From: Lachnospiraceae bacterium
Lineage (GTDB): Bacteria; Bacillota; Clostridia; Lachnospirales; Lachnospiraceae
Direction: 5' to 3'
NCBI GenBank assembly: GCA_022769625.1
Contig: JALEJP010000056.1
Coordinates: forward strand, 1 to 43,443
DNA: 43,443 nucleotides
The notes below the pieces were generated by a model, which was not told the origin of the DNA, made no database searches, and saw only the letters and a program-made list of their open reading frames with translations. Both the position numbers and the translations under genes were made by a program. Below, in pieces: positions 27,660 to 35,718 of the stretch (position 1 is the first letter of the stretch; each line of letters opens with the position of its first letter).

Positions 27660-28649
27660 TCAAAGTGACGCTTCATCAATCTTTCTCAATTCTTCTTCTG
27701 TAAAGTCTGCACTCTGCAGCACCTTCAGATTATCCAGAATCTGCGAAGTCTTGGACGCTCCGATCAGGACACTGGTCACCACGTGATCCTTCAGCACCCA
27801 TTTCAGCGCCATCTGTGCCAGACTTTCCCCACGTTGTTTCGCAATTTCATTGAGTGCCCGGATGCTTGCAAGCTTTTCTTCCGTAAGCTGACTGGCCTTT
27901 AAAAATCTTCCGTCTGTGGCGATACGACTGTCAGACGGAATGCCGTTCAGATACCGGTCTGTCAGTGTTCCCTGAGCCAGCGGGCTGAATGCAATAATCC
28001 CCTTCTTCTCTTCGCAGGCTGCCTGCTTTAATCCATTTTTCTCAATGGTGCGGTCAAAAATGGAATAGCGGTTCTGGTTGATGATATAAGGACAGTGCAG
28101 ATCCTTCAGAATGGCAGCTGCCTGTTTCATATGCTCGCCGTCATAATTGGAAATCCCCACATAGAGTGCTTTTCCGCTTCGCACGATCTGAGCCAGCGTC
28201 TCCATAGTCTCCTCCAGCGGTGTTTCCGGATCCATGCGGTGGTGATAGAAAATATCCACATACTCCAGTCCCATACGTTTCAGACTCTGATCCAGACTGG
28301 CAATCAGATACTTTTTGCTCCCCCAGTCCCCGTAAGGCCCATCCCACATCAGATAACCGGCCTTCGTGCTGACAAGAATCTCATCGCGATAAGCGTGCAG
28401 TTCTTCCTTCATAATCTTCCCAAAATTGGCTTCTGCACTGCCCGGCTCCGGCCCGTAGTTATTTGCAAGATCAAAATGAGTGATACCATTGTCAAAGGCG
28501 GTAAAGCACAGCGCCTTCATATTTTCATAATCACAATACGTGCCAAAATTATGCCAGAGTCCAAGCGATAACTCCGGAAGCTTCAGGCCGCTCTGGCCGC
28601 AGCGGTTATAGTGCATGGTTTCATAACGTGAAGCATTTGCCTGATACAT
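27660..28649 (-). CDS. yghZ: YghZ-type aldo/keto reductase
   Basis: 329 residues from the ATG at 28649, which has CAGGAGGAGA upstream; the open frame extends to 28694 without support. It closely follows E. coli YghZ (Gpr), an L-glyceraldehyde 3-phosphate reductase: MYQANASRYETMHYNRCG, LSLGLWHNFG and GITHFDLANNYGPEPGSAE match well. The catalytic Asp and Tyr (FDLANNY), Lys (STKAGY) and His (FYHHR) are in place, as is the C-terminal NADPH-binding SVLIGASKTSQ. It should reduce reactive aldehydes in the cytoplasm. The gene is divergent from a MerR regulator, with a MerR-type promoter between them. The native substrate here is uncertain. Confidence 0.92.
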   Translation of the reverse strand: MYQANASRYETMHYNRCGQSGLKLPELSLGLWHNFGTYCDYENMKALCFTAFDNGITHFDLANNYGPEPGSAEANFGKIMKEELHAYRDEILVSTKAGYLMWDGPYGDWGSKKYLIASLDQSLKRMGLEYVDIFYHHRMDPETPLEETMETLAQIVRSGKALYVGISNYDGEHMKQAAAILKDLHCPYIINQNRYSIFDRTIEKNGLKQAACEEKKGIIAFSPLAQGTLTDRYLNGIPSDSRIATDGRFLKASQLTEEKLASIRALNEIAKQRGESLAQMALKWVLKDHVVTSVLIGASKTSQILDNLKVLQSADFTEEELRKIDEASL

Positions 28650-28731
28650 TCTGTCTCCTCCTGTATTATGGTGTATTCTGTAAACATGTGTCATTCTTTG
28701 ATTCCAGCTTTTTCTGTCTGGCTCTTTACAA

Positions 28732-28762
28732 ACTATACTACTTCAAGTACACTTGAAGTCAA
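28732..28762 (-). promoter_or_regulatory. MerR-type promoter with 19-base spacer and palindrome
   Basis: On the minus strand TTGACT (complement of 28757-28762) and TATAGT (complement of 28732-28737) are 19 bases apart, the over-long spacer typical of MerR-activated promoters. A perfect inverted repeat, ACTTCAAGTACACTTGAAGT (28740-28759), fills the spacer. It faces the YghZ-type gene, and the MerR gene starts 34 bases to the other side. Confidence 0.9.
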
Positions 28763-28793
28763 TAGTTTTTATAAAATAATATCAGGAGGCATT

Positions 28794-29213
28794 ATGAAAA
28801 CCTATACCATCAAAGAAATATCCGCAATGTTTGATCTTCCCGCTTCCACGCTGCGCTATTATGAGGAACTTGGCATCCTGACTCATGTGGAACGCACACC
28901 ATCCGGCCAGCGAAAATACAGCCAGTGCCATATCAACCGGCTGAAAACCATCTGCTGTTTCAAAAAAACAGGAATGTCCATCGCAAAGCTTCAGACCTTT
29001 TTTGCCTGTGAAGAAGACGAAGCATCACATATTGATGAGATCCTGGAGCTGCTGACTGATCAGAAGCAGCATATCCTGGATGAAATCGCCCAGTACCAGG
29101 CATCCCTGAAACATCTGGAGCGCAAGCTTCATTACTACAACGATATAAAAACCAGCATGGAGAATGGTACTCCCCTTCCATGCTGGTCTGATTACAAGTA
29201 TAAGGATTTCTGA
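28794..29213 (+). CDS. MerR-family regulator of the YghZ-type gene
   Basis: 139 residues. The ATG at 28794 has AGGAGG upstream, and upstream in-frame codons lack support. The N-terminal winged helix (YTIKEISAMFDLPASTLRYYEELGIL, then RTPSGQRKYSQCHINRLKTI) is classic MerR. A coiled-coil dimer helix (about 80-120) follows. The C-terminal part is short and has a single Cys (PLPCWSDY), so a metal site is not evident; the effector may be an aldehyde, electrophile or redox cue. It should bind the palindrome at 28740-28759 and untwist the 19-base spacer. It is convergent with the 4Fe-4S gene, which ends 8 bases away. Confidence 0.9.
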   Translation: MKTYTIKEISAMFDLPASTLRYYEELGILTHVERTPSGQRKYSQCHINRLKTICCFKKTGMSIAKLQTFFACEEDEASHIDEILELLTDQKQHILDEIAQYQASLKHLERKLHYYNDIKTSMENGTPLPCWSDYKYKDF

Positions 29214-29220
29214 AACGGTT

Positions 29221-30543
29221 TTATTTGCCGCTGTCTTTTCTTTTCTGGTATACCGTAAGGATACGGTCCAGATAAACGGATTTAAACTGTTTGCTTGCCA
29301 TAGCCTGTTTCAGAGGGGGCAGCTTCAGGATGGTTCCAAATACAGCCGCCATAGCTCTGTGGTTCGCAAAAGCCTGATTATCAAAAATCAGATTCTGAAG
29401 CGTGCCCTTTTCAATGGCCTGCAGAACAAAGCGGTGTGTGCTGTTTACCGGTGTGATCACCTGTGTGGGACGTCTTTTCAGCTCAATCGCCTTTGTTCCG
29501 CAGTTTCTGGCACACACGCCGCATCCCAGGCAAATCTCCCGATCAATAACCGGATGTTTTCCAGTTTTACGCCCGTCTGTCTTTTTCTGCGCATCACTGT
29601 CCTCTTCCATGGAAATCGCCAGGATCGGACATACTTTTGCGCATTTTCCACAGCCGATGCATTGATCCAGGGATATTTCCGGAATGTAGTTCGTGGTGGC
29701 CACCGGCTGCATTGGGCTGAATCTTCTTGCCGCCTGCAGTGCTTCACAGCAGCAGCCGCAGCAGTTGCAGATAAATGCCGGATGTTCTCTCACATTTTCT
29801 CCGATCTGCACCAGATTGGCAGCATAGGAACGTTCCAGAACATCTTTGGCTTCTTCCTTTGAGATCAGCCTTGCATACTCTCCATGTTCGGCAAGGGAAC
29901 GGGCCACATTGTCAAAGGTCAGGCACACATCCCAGGGTGCATCGATTTCACAGGGATGACCTGCATGATATGCCTTGTGACGGCAGTAGCAGGTTCCAAG
30001 TCCGATGTACTTTGCTTCTTCCACAATGTGCGTGGCTCTTTCATAATCCAGTATATGATTGGTCTTGTCATTGGTCAGCACCGGCTCCTGCACATAGACC
30101 CTTCCAAGTCTTGTCTCGGTGGCAAAAAACAGATCCTTAACAAAATCCTCTTCCACATTCATGTATTGATAATAGAGCTCACTGAGATACTTCTGATCAA
30201 TATCGCCCCTGGTACGCATCAGCGCAAACTCAATAAAACCTGCCATCGGTGGAGGCATGACAAACTGCCTCTGTCCATGGTATTCGGAATCCACCAGAAG
30301 TGCCTTATCACAGAGGTGATCCAGAAATTTTTCTGCCTTTGCTTCCGTCGTGCCCCAGATCTTTGCCGCCTTTTTCAAGGTAAACGGACGCACCGGAAGC
30401 AGGGCGACCCATTTTGCCTCTTTCTCCGTATAGAGCACCTGGAGAATCTTATACAGGGTTTCCGATGGCGGCGCTCCCTGTGTAAACCAGTTGATACGCT
30501 CTTCCAGATTTTTATATGCATCCCTTGTTGTCAAATGTCCCAT
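29221..30543 (-). CDS. 4Fe-4S dicluster ferredoxin-type protein
   Basis: 440 residues from the ATG at 30543, which has AAGGAGG 6 bases upstream; a TTG just before it would overlap that site. The N-terminal ~170 residues look like a winged-helix region (PFTLKKAAKIWGTTEAKAEKFLDHL). A cysteine-rich middle has GTCYCRHKAYHAGHPC (about 180-195) and CNCCGCCCEAL (about 265-275). Two 4Fe-4S motifs follow: CIGCGKCAKVCP (near 294) and CLGCGVCARNC (near 337). It is a cytoplasmic electron carrier or redox-sensing protein; the partner is unknown. Nothing nearby encodes an obvious redox enzyme except the aldo/keto reductase, which is separately regulated. Confidence 0.85.
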   Translation of the reverse strand: MGHLTTRDAYKNLEERINWFTQGAPPSETLYKILQVLYTEKEAKWVALLPVRPFTLKKAAKIWGTTEAKAEKFLDHLCDKALLVDSEYHGQRQFVMPPPMAGFIEFALMRTRGDIDQKYLSELYYQYMNVEEDFVKDLFFATETRLGRVYVQEPVLTNDKTNHILDYERATHIVEEAKYIGLGTCYCRHKAYHAGHPCEIDAPWDVCLTFDNVARSLAEHGEYARLISKEEAKDVLERSYAANLVQIGENVREHPAFICNCCGCCCEALQAARRFSPMQPVATTNYIPEISLDQCIGCGKCAKVCPILAISMEEDSDAQKKTDGRKTGKHPVIDREICLGCGVCARNCGTKAIELKRRPTQVITPVNSTHRFVLQAIEKGTLQNLIFDNQAFANHRAMAAVFGTILKLPPLKQAMASKQFKSVYLDRILTVYQKRKDSGK

Positions 30544-30593
30544 TTTCAACCTCCTTTTCTGCCAGTCCGATGCATTTTTGCTCTTTATCCCTT

Positions 30594-30622
30594 ATTTTAA
30601 CAATAAAATTTCGAGAAAGCAA
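30594..30622 (-). promoter_or_regulatory. Possible promoter of the 4Fe-4S gene
   Basis: On the minus strand TTGCTT (complement of 30617-30622), 17 bases and TAAAAT (complement of 30594-30599). The -10 box is good, the -35 box weak. Confidence 0.4.
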
Positions 30623-30644
30623 TGCAGTTTTTCCCCGGGCAGCT

Positions 30645-31424
30645 TCAAAAATCTTTTCTCCTGTTTTTTTGAAGCACCACAAAATCATGCACCGTAAGCC
30701 CGAGATATTCCAGAATTTCCTGATCATTTCCAAATCTTTCTTCTATCAGCTTCTGCAGTCCCTCCTGAAGTCTCCTCTCCACTTCCAGAACATCTGTTTT
30801 ATCCACATCCATACCGGAATGCGTCAACATTTTCCCCATAAACCAGTCCGTTACAATCTCCGCAAGGTTGATAAATAATCCTTCATACTCCGGATGATAC
30901 TCCAGGAGTATTTCCCACACCGATTTCTCCGGCAGCTTCGCAAGAAACCTCTGTTCCAGCTCGATACACCTGAGATATTCCGCGATCCTGCAGATTCCGC
31001 AAAGACCTTCCAGTCTGCGCAGCACCGGATAATCCAGCGTCAGCATATGATCCTGGGGACAAAATCTGGCATCGTAGCGCCGAAAAAATTCCGGCATGCC
31101 GCGCACCACCGTATCATAGTATGCCTCATTCCCGTAATCTTTAAATTCCATAATCAGCCTGTTATATTTCTGCTGTGTTTCCCTGGTTTTTTCCACAACG
31201 CACTGATAACCGGTCTGGTATGCCTCTCCGGCACTGACCCGGACTTTTGCAGGCAGTCCTGTATCCTGATGCTGATACATGCGAATACAGTAGAGAACCG
31301 CGCCCATCAGCTGCCGCGCCGTTTCATAGCGTACGGATGTGTTCTCTTTTCCCGTATATTTTTCAGAAAGACAGCCCGTAAGAAAAATCAGCTCTTCCAA
31401 CGTATATCCGGTATCATTTTCCAT
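30645..31424 (-). CDS. Hypothetical protein, possibly DUF6179-like
   Basis: 259 residues from the ATG at 31424; the open frame extends to 31508, but that part overlaps the upstream gene and lacks a ribosome site. No signal peptide or membrane segment. The sequence is helical and rich in Arg, Glu and Tyr, with conserved-looking segments YETARQLMGAVLYCIRMYQ and FFRRYDARFCPQDHMLTLDYPV. It overlaps the upstream gene by 11 bases in ATGGAAAATGA, so translation is probably coupled. From memory the pair resembles the co-occurring Clostridia families DUF6179 and DUF6323, but I cannot confirm this. The function is unknown; the tight coupling suggests the two proteins work as a complex. Confidence 0.7.
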   Translation of the reverse strand: MENDTGYTLEELIFLTGCLSEKYTGKENTSVRYETARQLMGAVLYCIRMYQHQDTGLPAKVRVSAGEAYQTGYQCVVEKTRETQQKYNRLIMEFKDYGNEAYYDTVVRGMPEFFRRYDARFCPQDHMLTLDYPVLRRLEGLCGICRIAEYLRCIELEQRFLAKLPEKSVWEILLEYHPEYEGLFINLAEIVTDWFMGKMLTHSGMDVDKTDVLEVERRLQEGLQKLIEERFGNDQEILEYLGLTVHDFVVLQKNRRKDF

Positions 31425-31854
31425 AGTATCCTGCCCGCACCTTTCTTGCAAACGCTTCCAGACAGGTGCTCTCCAGATAATCCAGATCCCCGAAACACAC
31501 CTCATCAAACTGTTCCCTCATAAAATCAAGCAATTCCTCATCGGTGACCCGATCCTGCATTTCATTTTTAAACTGATAGAAAATCTCCTGAAGCCTGCCA
31601 AGCGTATCCGCATAATCCTGCTGTGACAGATAACCGGAATCGCAGAATGTGTAGACAAGTTTCGGAAGAATCCCCTCCCCAAACTCAATTCTCTCCTCCC
31701 GCTTCAGTATCTCTTTTCGCTGTTCCAGCAAAGCCTCCATCTCTTCCTGGGACAGCACGAGACCGAATCTTTCCGTTTTCTCATTCGCCTTCGCAAGCAT
31801 CTCCATCTGGCACACAGAAAAAACCTGCTGCATCCATTCCATTCCTTCTTCCAT
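31414..31854 (-). CDS. Hypothetical protein, possibly DUF6323-like
   Basis: 146 residues. GGGGGA lies just before the ATG at 31854. It is a small, acidic, helical cytoplasmic protein (SQEEMEALLEQRKEILKREERIEFGEGILPKLVYTF...), with no membrane segment and no recognised catalytic motif. Its stop overlaps the start of the next gene by 11 bases, so the two are translated together. I do not know the function. The family guess (DUF6323) rests on memory of the FGEGILPKLVYTFCDSGYL pattern and should be tested by profile search. Confidence 0.7.
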   Translation of the reverse strand: MEEGMEWMQQVFSVCQMEMLAKANEKTERFGLVLSQEEMEALLEQRKEILKREERIEFGEGILPKLVYTFCDSGYLSQQDYADTLGRLQEIFYQFKNEMQDRVTDEELLDFMREQFDEVCFGDLDYLESTCLEAFARKVRAGYYGK

Positions 31855-31957
31855 AATATCCCCCTTCCATCTGATTCATAGATTTTACCACTGACCTGCT
31901 TCATTACAAGTCTTGAAAAAATCGCGATTTTGTGGTAATATAATGGCAGAAAAAATG

Positions 31958-31987
31958 AAAAAAACGGCGGCATGGAAACATGCCGCC
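31958..31987 (-). terminator. Terminator of pdxST
   Basis: GGCGGCATG and CATGCCGCC (31966-31974 with 31979-31987) form a perfect 9-base stem with a four-base loop. Seven T residues follow on the minus strand. Confidence 0.9.
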
Positions 31988-32028
31988 TTATCTTTTCTGT
32001 ACTGCCGCGCCTTCCGGGAACTGCAGAT

Positions 32029-32586
32029 TCAGATCATATTCAGAAAATATTCATGCACTTTCAGAGACTCATTCAGCTCCGGATGAAATGCCGTGACAAG
32101 CTGGTTTCCTTCCCTGGCTGCCACGATCCTGCCTTCCACCTCTGCCAGGATTTCCGTGTCCCCGCTTACCGATGTGATATAGGGTGCGCGGATAAAAGTC
32201 ATGGGAATCATGCCAAGCCCCTGGAAGGTTTCTTCCGTATAGAAGCTTCCAAGCTGTCTTCCATAGGCATTTCTCTTCACGCATATATCCATGGTCGCAA
32301 GATGCGATATGTCATCCTCCACTTCCTTAGCCAGAAGGATCAGACCGGCACAGGTGCCAAAGACCGGCATCCCGGACAGAATCTTTTCACGAACCGGATC
32401 AAAAAGCTCTGAGGTCCGCAGCAGCTTCCCCATAACCGTACTCTCACCGCCCGGCAGGATCAGGCCGTCAAATTCCCGCTCCATATCCTTTTTCTGTCGG
32501 ATTTCAAAATGGGGAACACCAAGCTTTCCCAGCACATGCGCGTGCTCCGCAAATGCCCCCTGCAGAGCAAGTATTCCAATTGTCAT
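32029..32586 (-). CDS. pdxT: Pyridoxal 5'-phosphate synthase glutaminase subunit
   Basis: 185 residues, full length. PdxT releases ammonia from glutamine and passes it to PdxS. The class I glutamine amidotransferase triad is present: Cys79 in GTCAG, His168 and Glu170 in FHPEL. The LPGGES oxyanion motif is at 45-50. It begins 3 bases after pdxS and its ribosome site overlaps the end of pdxS, so production of the two subunits is coupled. A perfect terminator follows. The assignment is secure. Confidence 0.97.
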   Translation of the reverse strand: MTIGILALQGAFAEHAHVLGKLGVPHFEIRQKKDMEREFDGLILPGGESTVMGKLLRTSELFDPVREKILSGMPVFGTCAGLILLAKEVEDDISHLATMDICVKRNAYGRQLGSFYTEETFQGLGMIPMTFIRAPYITSVSGDTEILAEVEGRIVAAREGNQLVTAFHPELNESLKVHEYFLNMI

Positions 32587-32589
32587 TCT

Positions 32590-33465
32590 TTATTTCCCCC
32601 GCTCTGCCATCAGAAGCCTGATCTCCTGTTCATTGATGCCAACCATGGCCTCGCCCAGATCTGCAGACAACTCTGCGAGAAGCTTCGCATCCTTATAATT
32701 AGTCACAGCCTTCACGATTGCAGCCGCACGTTTTGCCGGATTGCCGGATTTAAAAATACCAGATCCAACAAACACTCCTTCTGCTCCAAGCTGCATCATC
32801 AATGCTGCATCTGCCGGGGTTGCCACACCGCCCGCCGCGAAATTCACAACCGGAAGCCTTCCATTGTCATGAACATAGGTCAGCAGATCCACCGGAACAC
32901 CGAGCTGCTTTGCAGCTTCAAACAGCTCATCCTCTCTTAAGTTCTGTACACGGCGGATTTCGGAATTCATCGCCCGCATATGGCGCACCGCCTGCACCAC
33001 GTCACCGGTTCCCGGTTCTCCTTTGGTACAGATCATGGATGCACCCTCTGCAATACGGCGAAGAGCCTCTCCCAGATCACGTGCACCGCAGACAAAAGGT
33101 ACCTTAAATTCTTTTTTATTAATATGATATACGTCATCTGCAGGTGAAAGTACTTCACTCTCGTCAATGTAGTCAATCTCGATCGCTTCCAGAATCTGTG
33201 CCTCCACGAAGTGTCCGATCCGACACTTTGCCATAACCGGAATCGAAACGGCTTCCTGAATACCGCGGATCATTTTCGGATCACTCATACGGGACACGCC
33301 ACCCGCTGCACGGATGTCCGCCGGAATACGCTCAAGAGCCATAACCGCGCATGCTCCCGCTTCCTGTGCGATCCTTGCCTGTTCCGGTGTGGTAACGTCC
33401 ATAATAACGCCGCCCTTTAACATCTGTGCAAGCTGCTTGTTCAGTTCATATCTGTTTTCTTCCAT
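32590..33465 (-). CDS. pdxS: Pyridoxal 5'-phosphate synthase lyase subunit
   Basis: 291 residues, full length. PdxS makes vitamin B6 in one step from ribose 5-phosphate, glyceraldehyde 3-phosphate and ammonia. Key residues are visible: Asp23 (VIMDV), Lys80 in MAKCRIGH (the Lys81 equivalent) and Lys148 in [10 protein letters not shown] (the second lysine that carries the intermediate). It works as a 12-mer with PdxT. AAAGGATG precedes the ATG at 33465. Upstream is a TATAAT box with two direct repeats that may be operators. No PdxR gene is in this window. Confidence 0.97.
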   Translation of the reverse strand: MEENRYELNKQLAQMLKGGVIMDVTTPEQARIAQEAGACAVMALERIPADIRAAGGVSRMSDPKMIRGIQEAVSIPVMAKCRIGHFVEAQILEAIEIDYIDESEVLSPADDVYHINKKEFKVPFVCGARDLGEALRRIAEGASMICTKGEPGTGDVVQAVRHMRAMNSEIRRVQNLREDELFEAAKQLGVPVDLLTYVHDNGRLPVVNFAAGGVATPADAALMMQLGAEGVFVGSGIFKSGNPAKRAAAIVKAVTNYKDAKLLAELSADLGEAMVGINEQEIRLLMAERGK

Positions 33466-33509
33466 TGTTGCTTCATCCTTTCATGTCGTTATCCTGCAGG
33501 TTGAAAACT

Positions 33510-33569
33510 ATTATAAACTCTTCTGTCCTTTTTTAAATGCACAATTTATCGAATTTTTAAAGGGACAAT
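33510..33569 (-). promoter_or_regulatory. pdxST promoter region with two direct repeats
   Basis: On the minus strand a TATAAT box (complement of 33510-33515) lacks a good -35 box. Upstream are two 16-base direct repeats, 33530-33545 and 33554-33569, matching at 14 of 16 positions (plus strand TTTTTAAATGCACAAT and TTTTTAAAGGGACAAT), 24 bases start to start. A weak -35 box with direct repeats upstream suits activation by a MocR-type regulator such as PdxR. Confidence 0.5.
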
Positions 33570-33570
33570 T

Positions 33571-33723
33571 TTAATCCAGATAAGTTCCCACCGGAGAACT
33601 GTTATACTGTTTGATAATTTCAATCATCACAGATCCATCTTCCTGTCTCTCCTCCGACAGAATCTTATACTGCATATGGTTCCTGTCAAGATGCAGCTTA
33701 TGCAGGCTGCTCTTTCTACTCAT
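33571..33723 (-). CDS. Small 50-residue protein coupled to the XRE regulator
   Basis: On the minus strand ATG at 33723-33721 overlaps the TGA stop of the XRE gene (ATGA), and the frame runs 50 codons to TAA at 33571. The peptide begins MSRKSSLHKLHLDRNHMQYK and ends NSSPVGTYLD. It is basic at the start and acidic in the middle, with no membrane segment. The four-base overlap repeats the junction between the two genes upstream, and the stretch would otherwise be an unexplained gap, so I think it is real. The function is unknown; it may modulate the XRE regulator. Confidence 0.6.
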   Translation of the reverse strand: MSRKSSLHKLHLDRNHMQYKILSEERQEDGSVMIEIIKQYNSSPVGTYLD

Positions 33724-33914
33724 TCATTCCAGAAAAGCTCATCCAACGTCTTTCCCAGTGATTTACATATGGCTATACAGAGATTGATCGTGGGATTATA
33801 ATCCCCCTTTTCAATCGCACTGATCGTCTGCCTGGAAACTCCCACCTGATCGGCCAGCTCCTGCTGTGACAGATCCATAGCCGCACGTGCTGCCTTCAGC
33901 CTCAGATTTTTCAT
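33720..33914 (-). CDS. XRE-family (Cro/CI-like) regulator
   Basis: 64 residues from the ATG at 33914; the longer frame to 33968 lies inside the upstream gene. The ATG overlaps that gene's stop (ATGA), and AAGGAGA lies 9 bases upstream. It is a bare helix-turn-helix: LRLKAARAAMDLSQQELADQ, GVSRQTISAIEKGDYNPTI and SLGKTLDELFW. It belongs to the YozG-like group of short regulators that are often paired with small membrane proteins. It probably controls its own operon through the promoter at 34495-34523. No sensor domain is present, so the signal may come from the membrane protein. Confidence 0.9.
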   Translation of the reverse strand: MKNLRLKAARAAMDLSQQELADQVGVSRQTISAIEKGDYNPTINLCIAICKSLGKTLDELFWNE

Positions 33915-34438
33915 ATATCGTCTGTCTCCTTCCCCGCAATGCGGCCCTTCACAAAGGTTACTCCACAAAGTGCAAACATCAGCACGGCACAGAACAGATT
34001 GGAGAAAGGAGCTGTCAGGACACCATCTTCCATCATCGTTCCATGTATGATACCCCGAAGGGACAGCAGAAAATTCACCAAACCGATCAGAAGAAATAGC
34101 ATCTGTACACGCCCGCGATTTTCATTCAGTGAATAATACCCGTCATGCCAGATGCAGTACACCGCATACACCATGCATCCGAGGATAATACCGATGAATA
34201 CTCCCGTCATATCTTCCACAAGCCGGAAACCAAAAACTTCTTCCCGGATTCCAAACAGCACGTCATAAATCATCAAAGTAAAAAAGGCATACTGAAAACC
34301 CTTGCCACGCACCAGCTGCTGACGCTCATCGTATTTACACTTCAGAGATCCATCTGTTTTTGTCAGTTTTAAAATAACAACCATCAGCAATAACCCAACC
34401 AGAATACCACACACAACTCCCATTCCATAATAACTCAT
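33911..34438 (-). CDS. Membrane protein, five predicted segments, unknown function
   Basis: 175 residues. Hydrophobic segments near 5-25, 50-66, 78-100, 112-130 and 142-165. A charged loop after the first (KLTKTDGSLKCKYDERQQLVRGKG) has the DERQ motif seen in small membrane proteins that sit beside XRE regulators. AAGGAAGGA lies before the ATG at 34438. It is first in a three-gene operon in which each junction is ATGA. I do not recognise a transport or enzyme motif. A role as sensor or antagonist for the XRE protein is an inference from the tight coupling. Confidence 0.8.
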   Translation of the reverse strand: MSYYGMGVVCGILVGLLLMVVILKLTKTDGSLKCKYDERQQLVRGKGFQYAFFTLMIYDVLFGIREEVFGFRLVEDMTGVFIGIILGCMVYAVYCIWHDGYYSLNENRGRVQMLFLLIGLVNFLLSLRGIIHGTMMEDGVLTAPFSNLFCAVLMFALCGVTFVKGRIAGKETDDI

Positions 34439-34494
34439 AATTCATCCTTCCTTTCTGAACCCTTTGCGTTCATATTGTTAACTTTGTTGTCCTT

Positions 34495-34523
34495 ATTGTA
34501 CTCTATTAATGTCTTATTGTCAA
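34495..34523 (-). promoter_or_regulatory. Promoter of the membrane protein/XRE operon
   Basis: On the minus strand TTGACA (complement of 34518-34523), 17 bases and TACAAT (complement of 34495-34500): near perfect. AATAAGACAT and AATAAGGACA recur about 22 bases apart across it, and GTTAAC follows, so these may be XRE contacts. Confidence 0.8.
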
Positions 34524-34697
34524 GTATATTTTACATTTCTTTTTGATCGATCTGTCGTTAGGCAAGCAATAAACCGCATCCGCACAATACAAAGATTCAC
34601 TTACCGCTTTACAATCCCCATTCGGTTATTGTATACTTTTACATGCCGCAGGCTTACTGCCTGCTGCCCATATTAATTCGGACAGGAGATCTTATCT

Positions 34698-34976
34698 ATG
34701 AAATTTGTATATCCCGCTGTTTTTCGTCAGACAGAAGAGGGGACTTTTCAGGCTTATTTTCCCGATCTCGACCACTGTGAGGTTCAGGGAGAAACACTGA
34801 ATGAATGCATTGAACAGGCAAATGAAGCTGCCTATAACTGGATCTATGTAGAGCTGACCGAGTTTGATTCTGAACTCCCGCCCATTTCGGAGCCGGACGA
34901 CATCGAACTGAAGGAAGGCGAAAGTATCCGCAATATTTCTGTAAACATCCGTTTCACCGACGGATGGGACGAATAG
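34698..34976 (+). CDS. HicB-like protein, no HicA partner
   Basis: 92 residues. The opening MKFVYPAVFRQTEEGTFQAYFPDLDHCEVQGETLNECIEQANEA is the partial RNase H-like fold of HicB antitoxins. No ribbon-helix-helix or helix-turn-helix DNA-binding tail follows; the C-terminus is acidic and ends in GWDE. AGGAGA precedes the ATG. A HicA toxin (about 60 residues, double-stranded-RNA-binding-like) was sought on both strands either side and not found. It may be an orphan antitoxin or a HicB-fold protein with another role. A bidirectional terminator follows. Confidence 0.8.
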   Translation: MKFVYPAVFRQTEEGTFQAYFPDLDHCEVQGETLNECIEQANEAAYNWIYVELTEFDSELPPISEPDDIELKEGESIRNISVNIRFTDGWDE

Positions 34977-34995
34977 CACTGCCGTTTTCTGCCAG

Positions 34996-35038
34996 AAAAA
35001 GAACCGGAAGCGTTTCAAAAACACTTCCGGTCCTTTTT
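34996..35038. terminator. Bidirectional terminator between HicB-like gene and fsa
   Basis: ACCGGAAG (35003-35010) pairs with CTTCCGGT (35024-35031), extended inward by GTTT/AAAC. CCTTTTT follows on the plus strand, and AGAAAAAGA on the left gives TCTTTTTCT on the minus strand. Confidence 0.85.
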
Positions 35039-35064
35039 CTCTCTTTTCGCTTTCGCTTCTTGTG

Positions 35065-35718
35065 TTATTCTCCAAAAACCGCTCTGTAATCTGCCTGGAA
35101 TTTGGCGATACCCTGATCCGTCAGCGGATGCTTTGTCATCTGCTCGATCACCTTATAGGGCACCGTCGCAATATCTGCCCCCGCCAGTGCGCAGTCTGTC
35201 ACATGAACCGGATTGCGGATACTTGCCGCAATGATTTCCGTATCCAGGGCGTAGTTATCAAAAATCTCTGCCACCACGCGGATCAGATCGATTCCTGCCT
35301 GAGAAATATCATCCAGTCTTCCAAGAAACGGCGAAACGTAGGCTGCACCGGCTCTGGCAGCCAGCAGCGCCTGATTTGCCGTAAAGACAAGTGTCACATT
35401 GGTCTGGATCCCTTCCTGTGCAAGAACTTTAACTGCTTTCAACCCCTCAGCCGTCATCGGTATCTTTACAACCATATTCGGATGAATTGCTGCGATTTCA
35501 CGTCCTTCACGGATCATTCCTTCCGCATCCACCGTCGTCGCTTTGATCTCACCGCTGATCGGCCCGTCCACAATCGTGGTAATCTCACGGATCACCTCCT
35601 TAAAATCCCGTCCTTCTTTTGCAATCAGAGATGGATTTGTTGTGACACCGCAGATGACTCCCATATCATTTGCTTTTCTGATATCCTCCACGTTTGCTGT
35701 GTCCAGAAAAAATCTCAT
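35065..35718 (-). CDS. fsa: Fructose-6-phosphate aldolase / transaldolase-like
   Basis: 217 residues, the size of the FSA/TalC class and not of the larger classical transaldolase. It is a TIM barrel with Schiff-base Lys85 in VVKIPMT. Other signatures are [26 protein letters not shown] and [10 protein letters not shown]. It either cleaves fructose 6-phosphate to dihydroxyacetone and glyceraldehyde 3-phosphate or transfers dihydroxyacetone units in the pentose phosphate pathway. The two activities cannot be separated on sequence alone. AAAGGAG precedes the ATG at 35718. It is monocistronic, between a terminator and a 334-base gap. Confidence 0.9.
   Translation of the reverse strand: MRFFLDTANVEDIRKANDMGVICGVTTNPSLIAKEGRDFKEVIREITTIVDGPISGEIKATTVDAEGMIREGREIAAIHPNMVVKIPMTAEGLKAVKVLAQEGIQTNVTLVFTANQALLAARAGAAYVSPFLGRLDDISQAGIDLIRVVAEIFDNYALDTEIIAASIRNPVHVTDCALAGADIATVPYKVIEQMTKHPLTDQGIAKFQADYRAVFGE

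Noticed and set aside
34550-35060. HicA toxin next to the HicB-like gene
   Set aside because: No short frame on either strand has the HicA pattern or a ribosome site.
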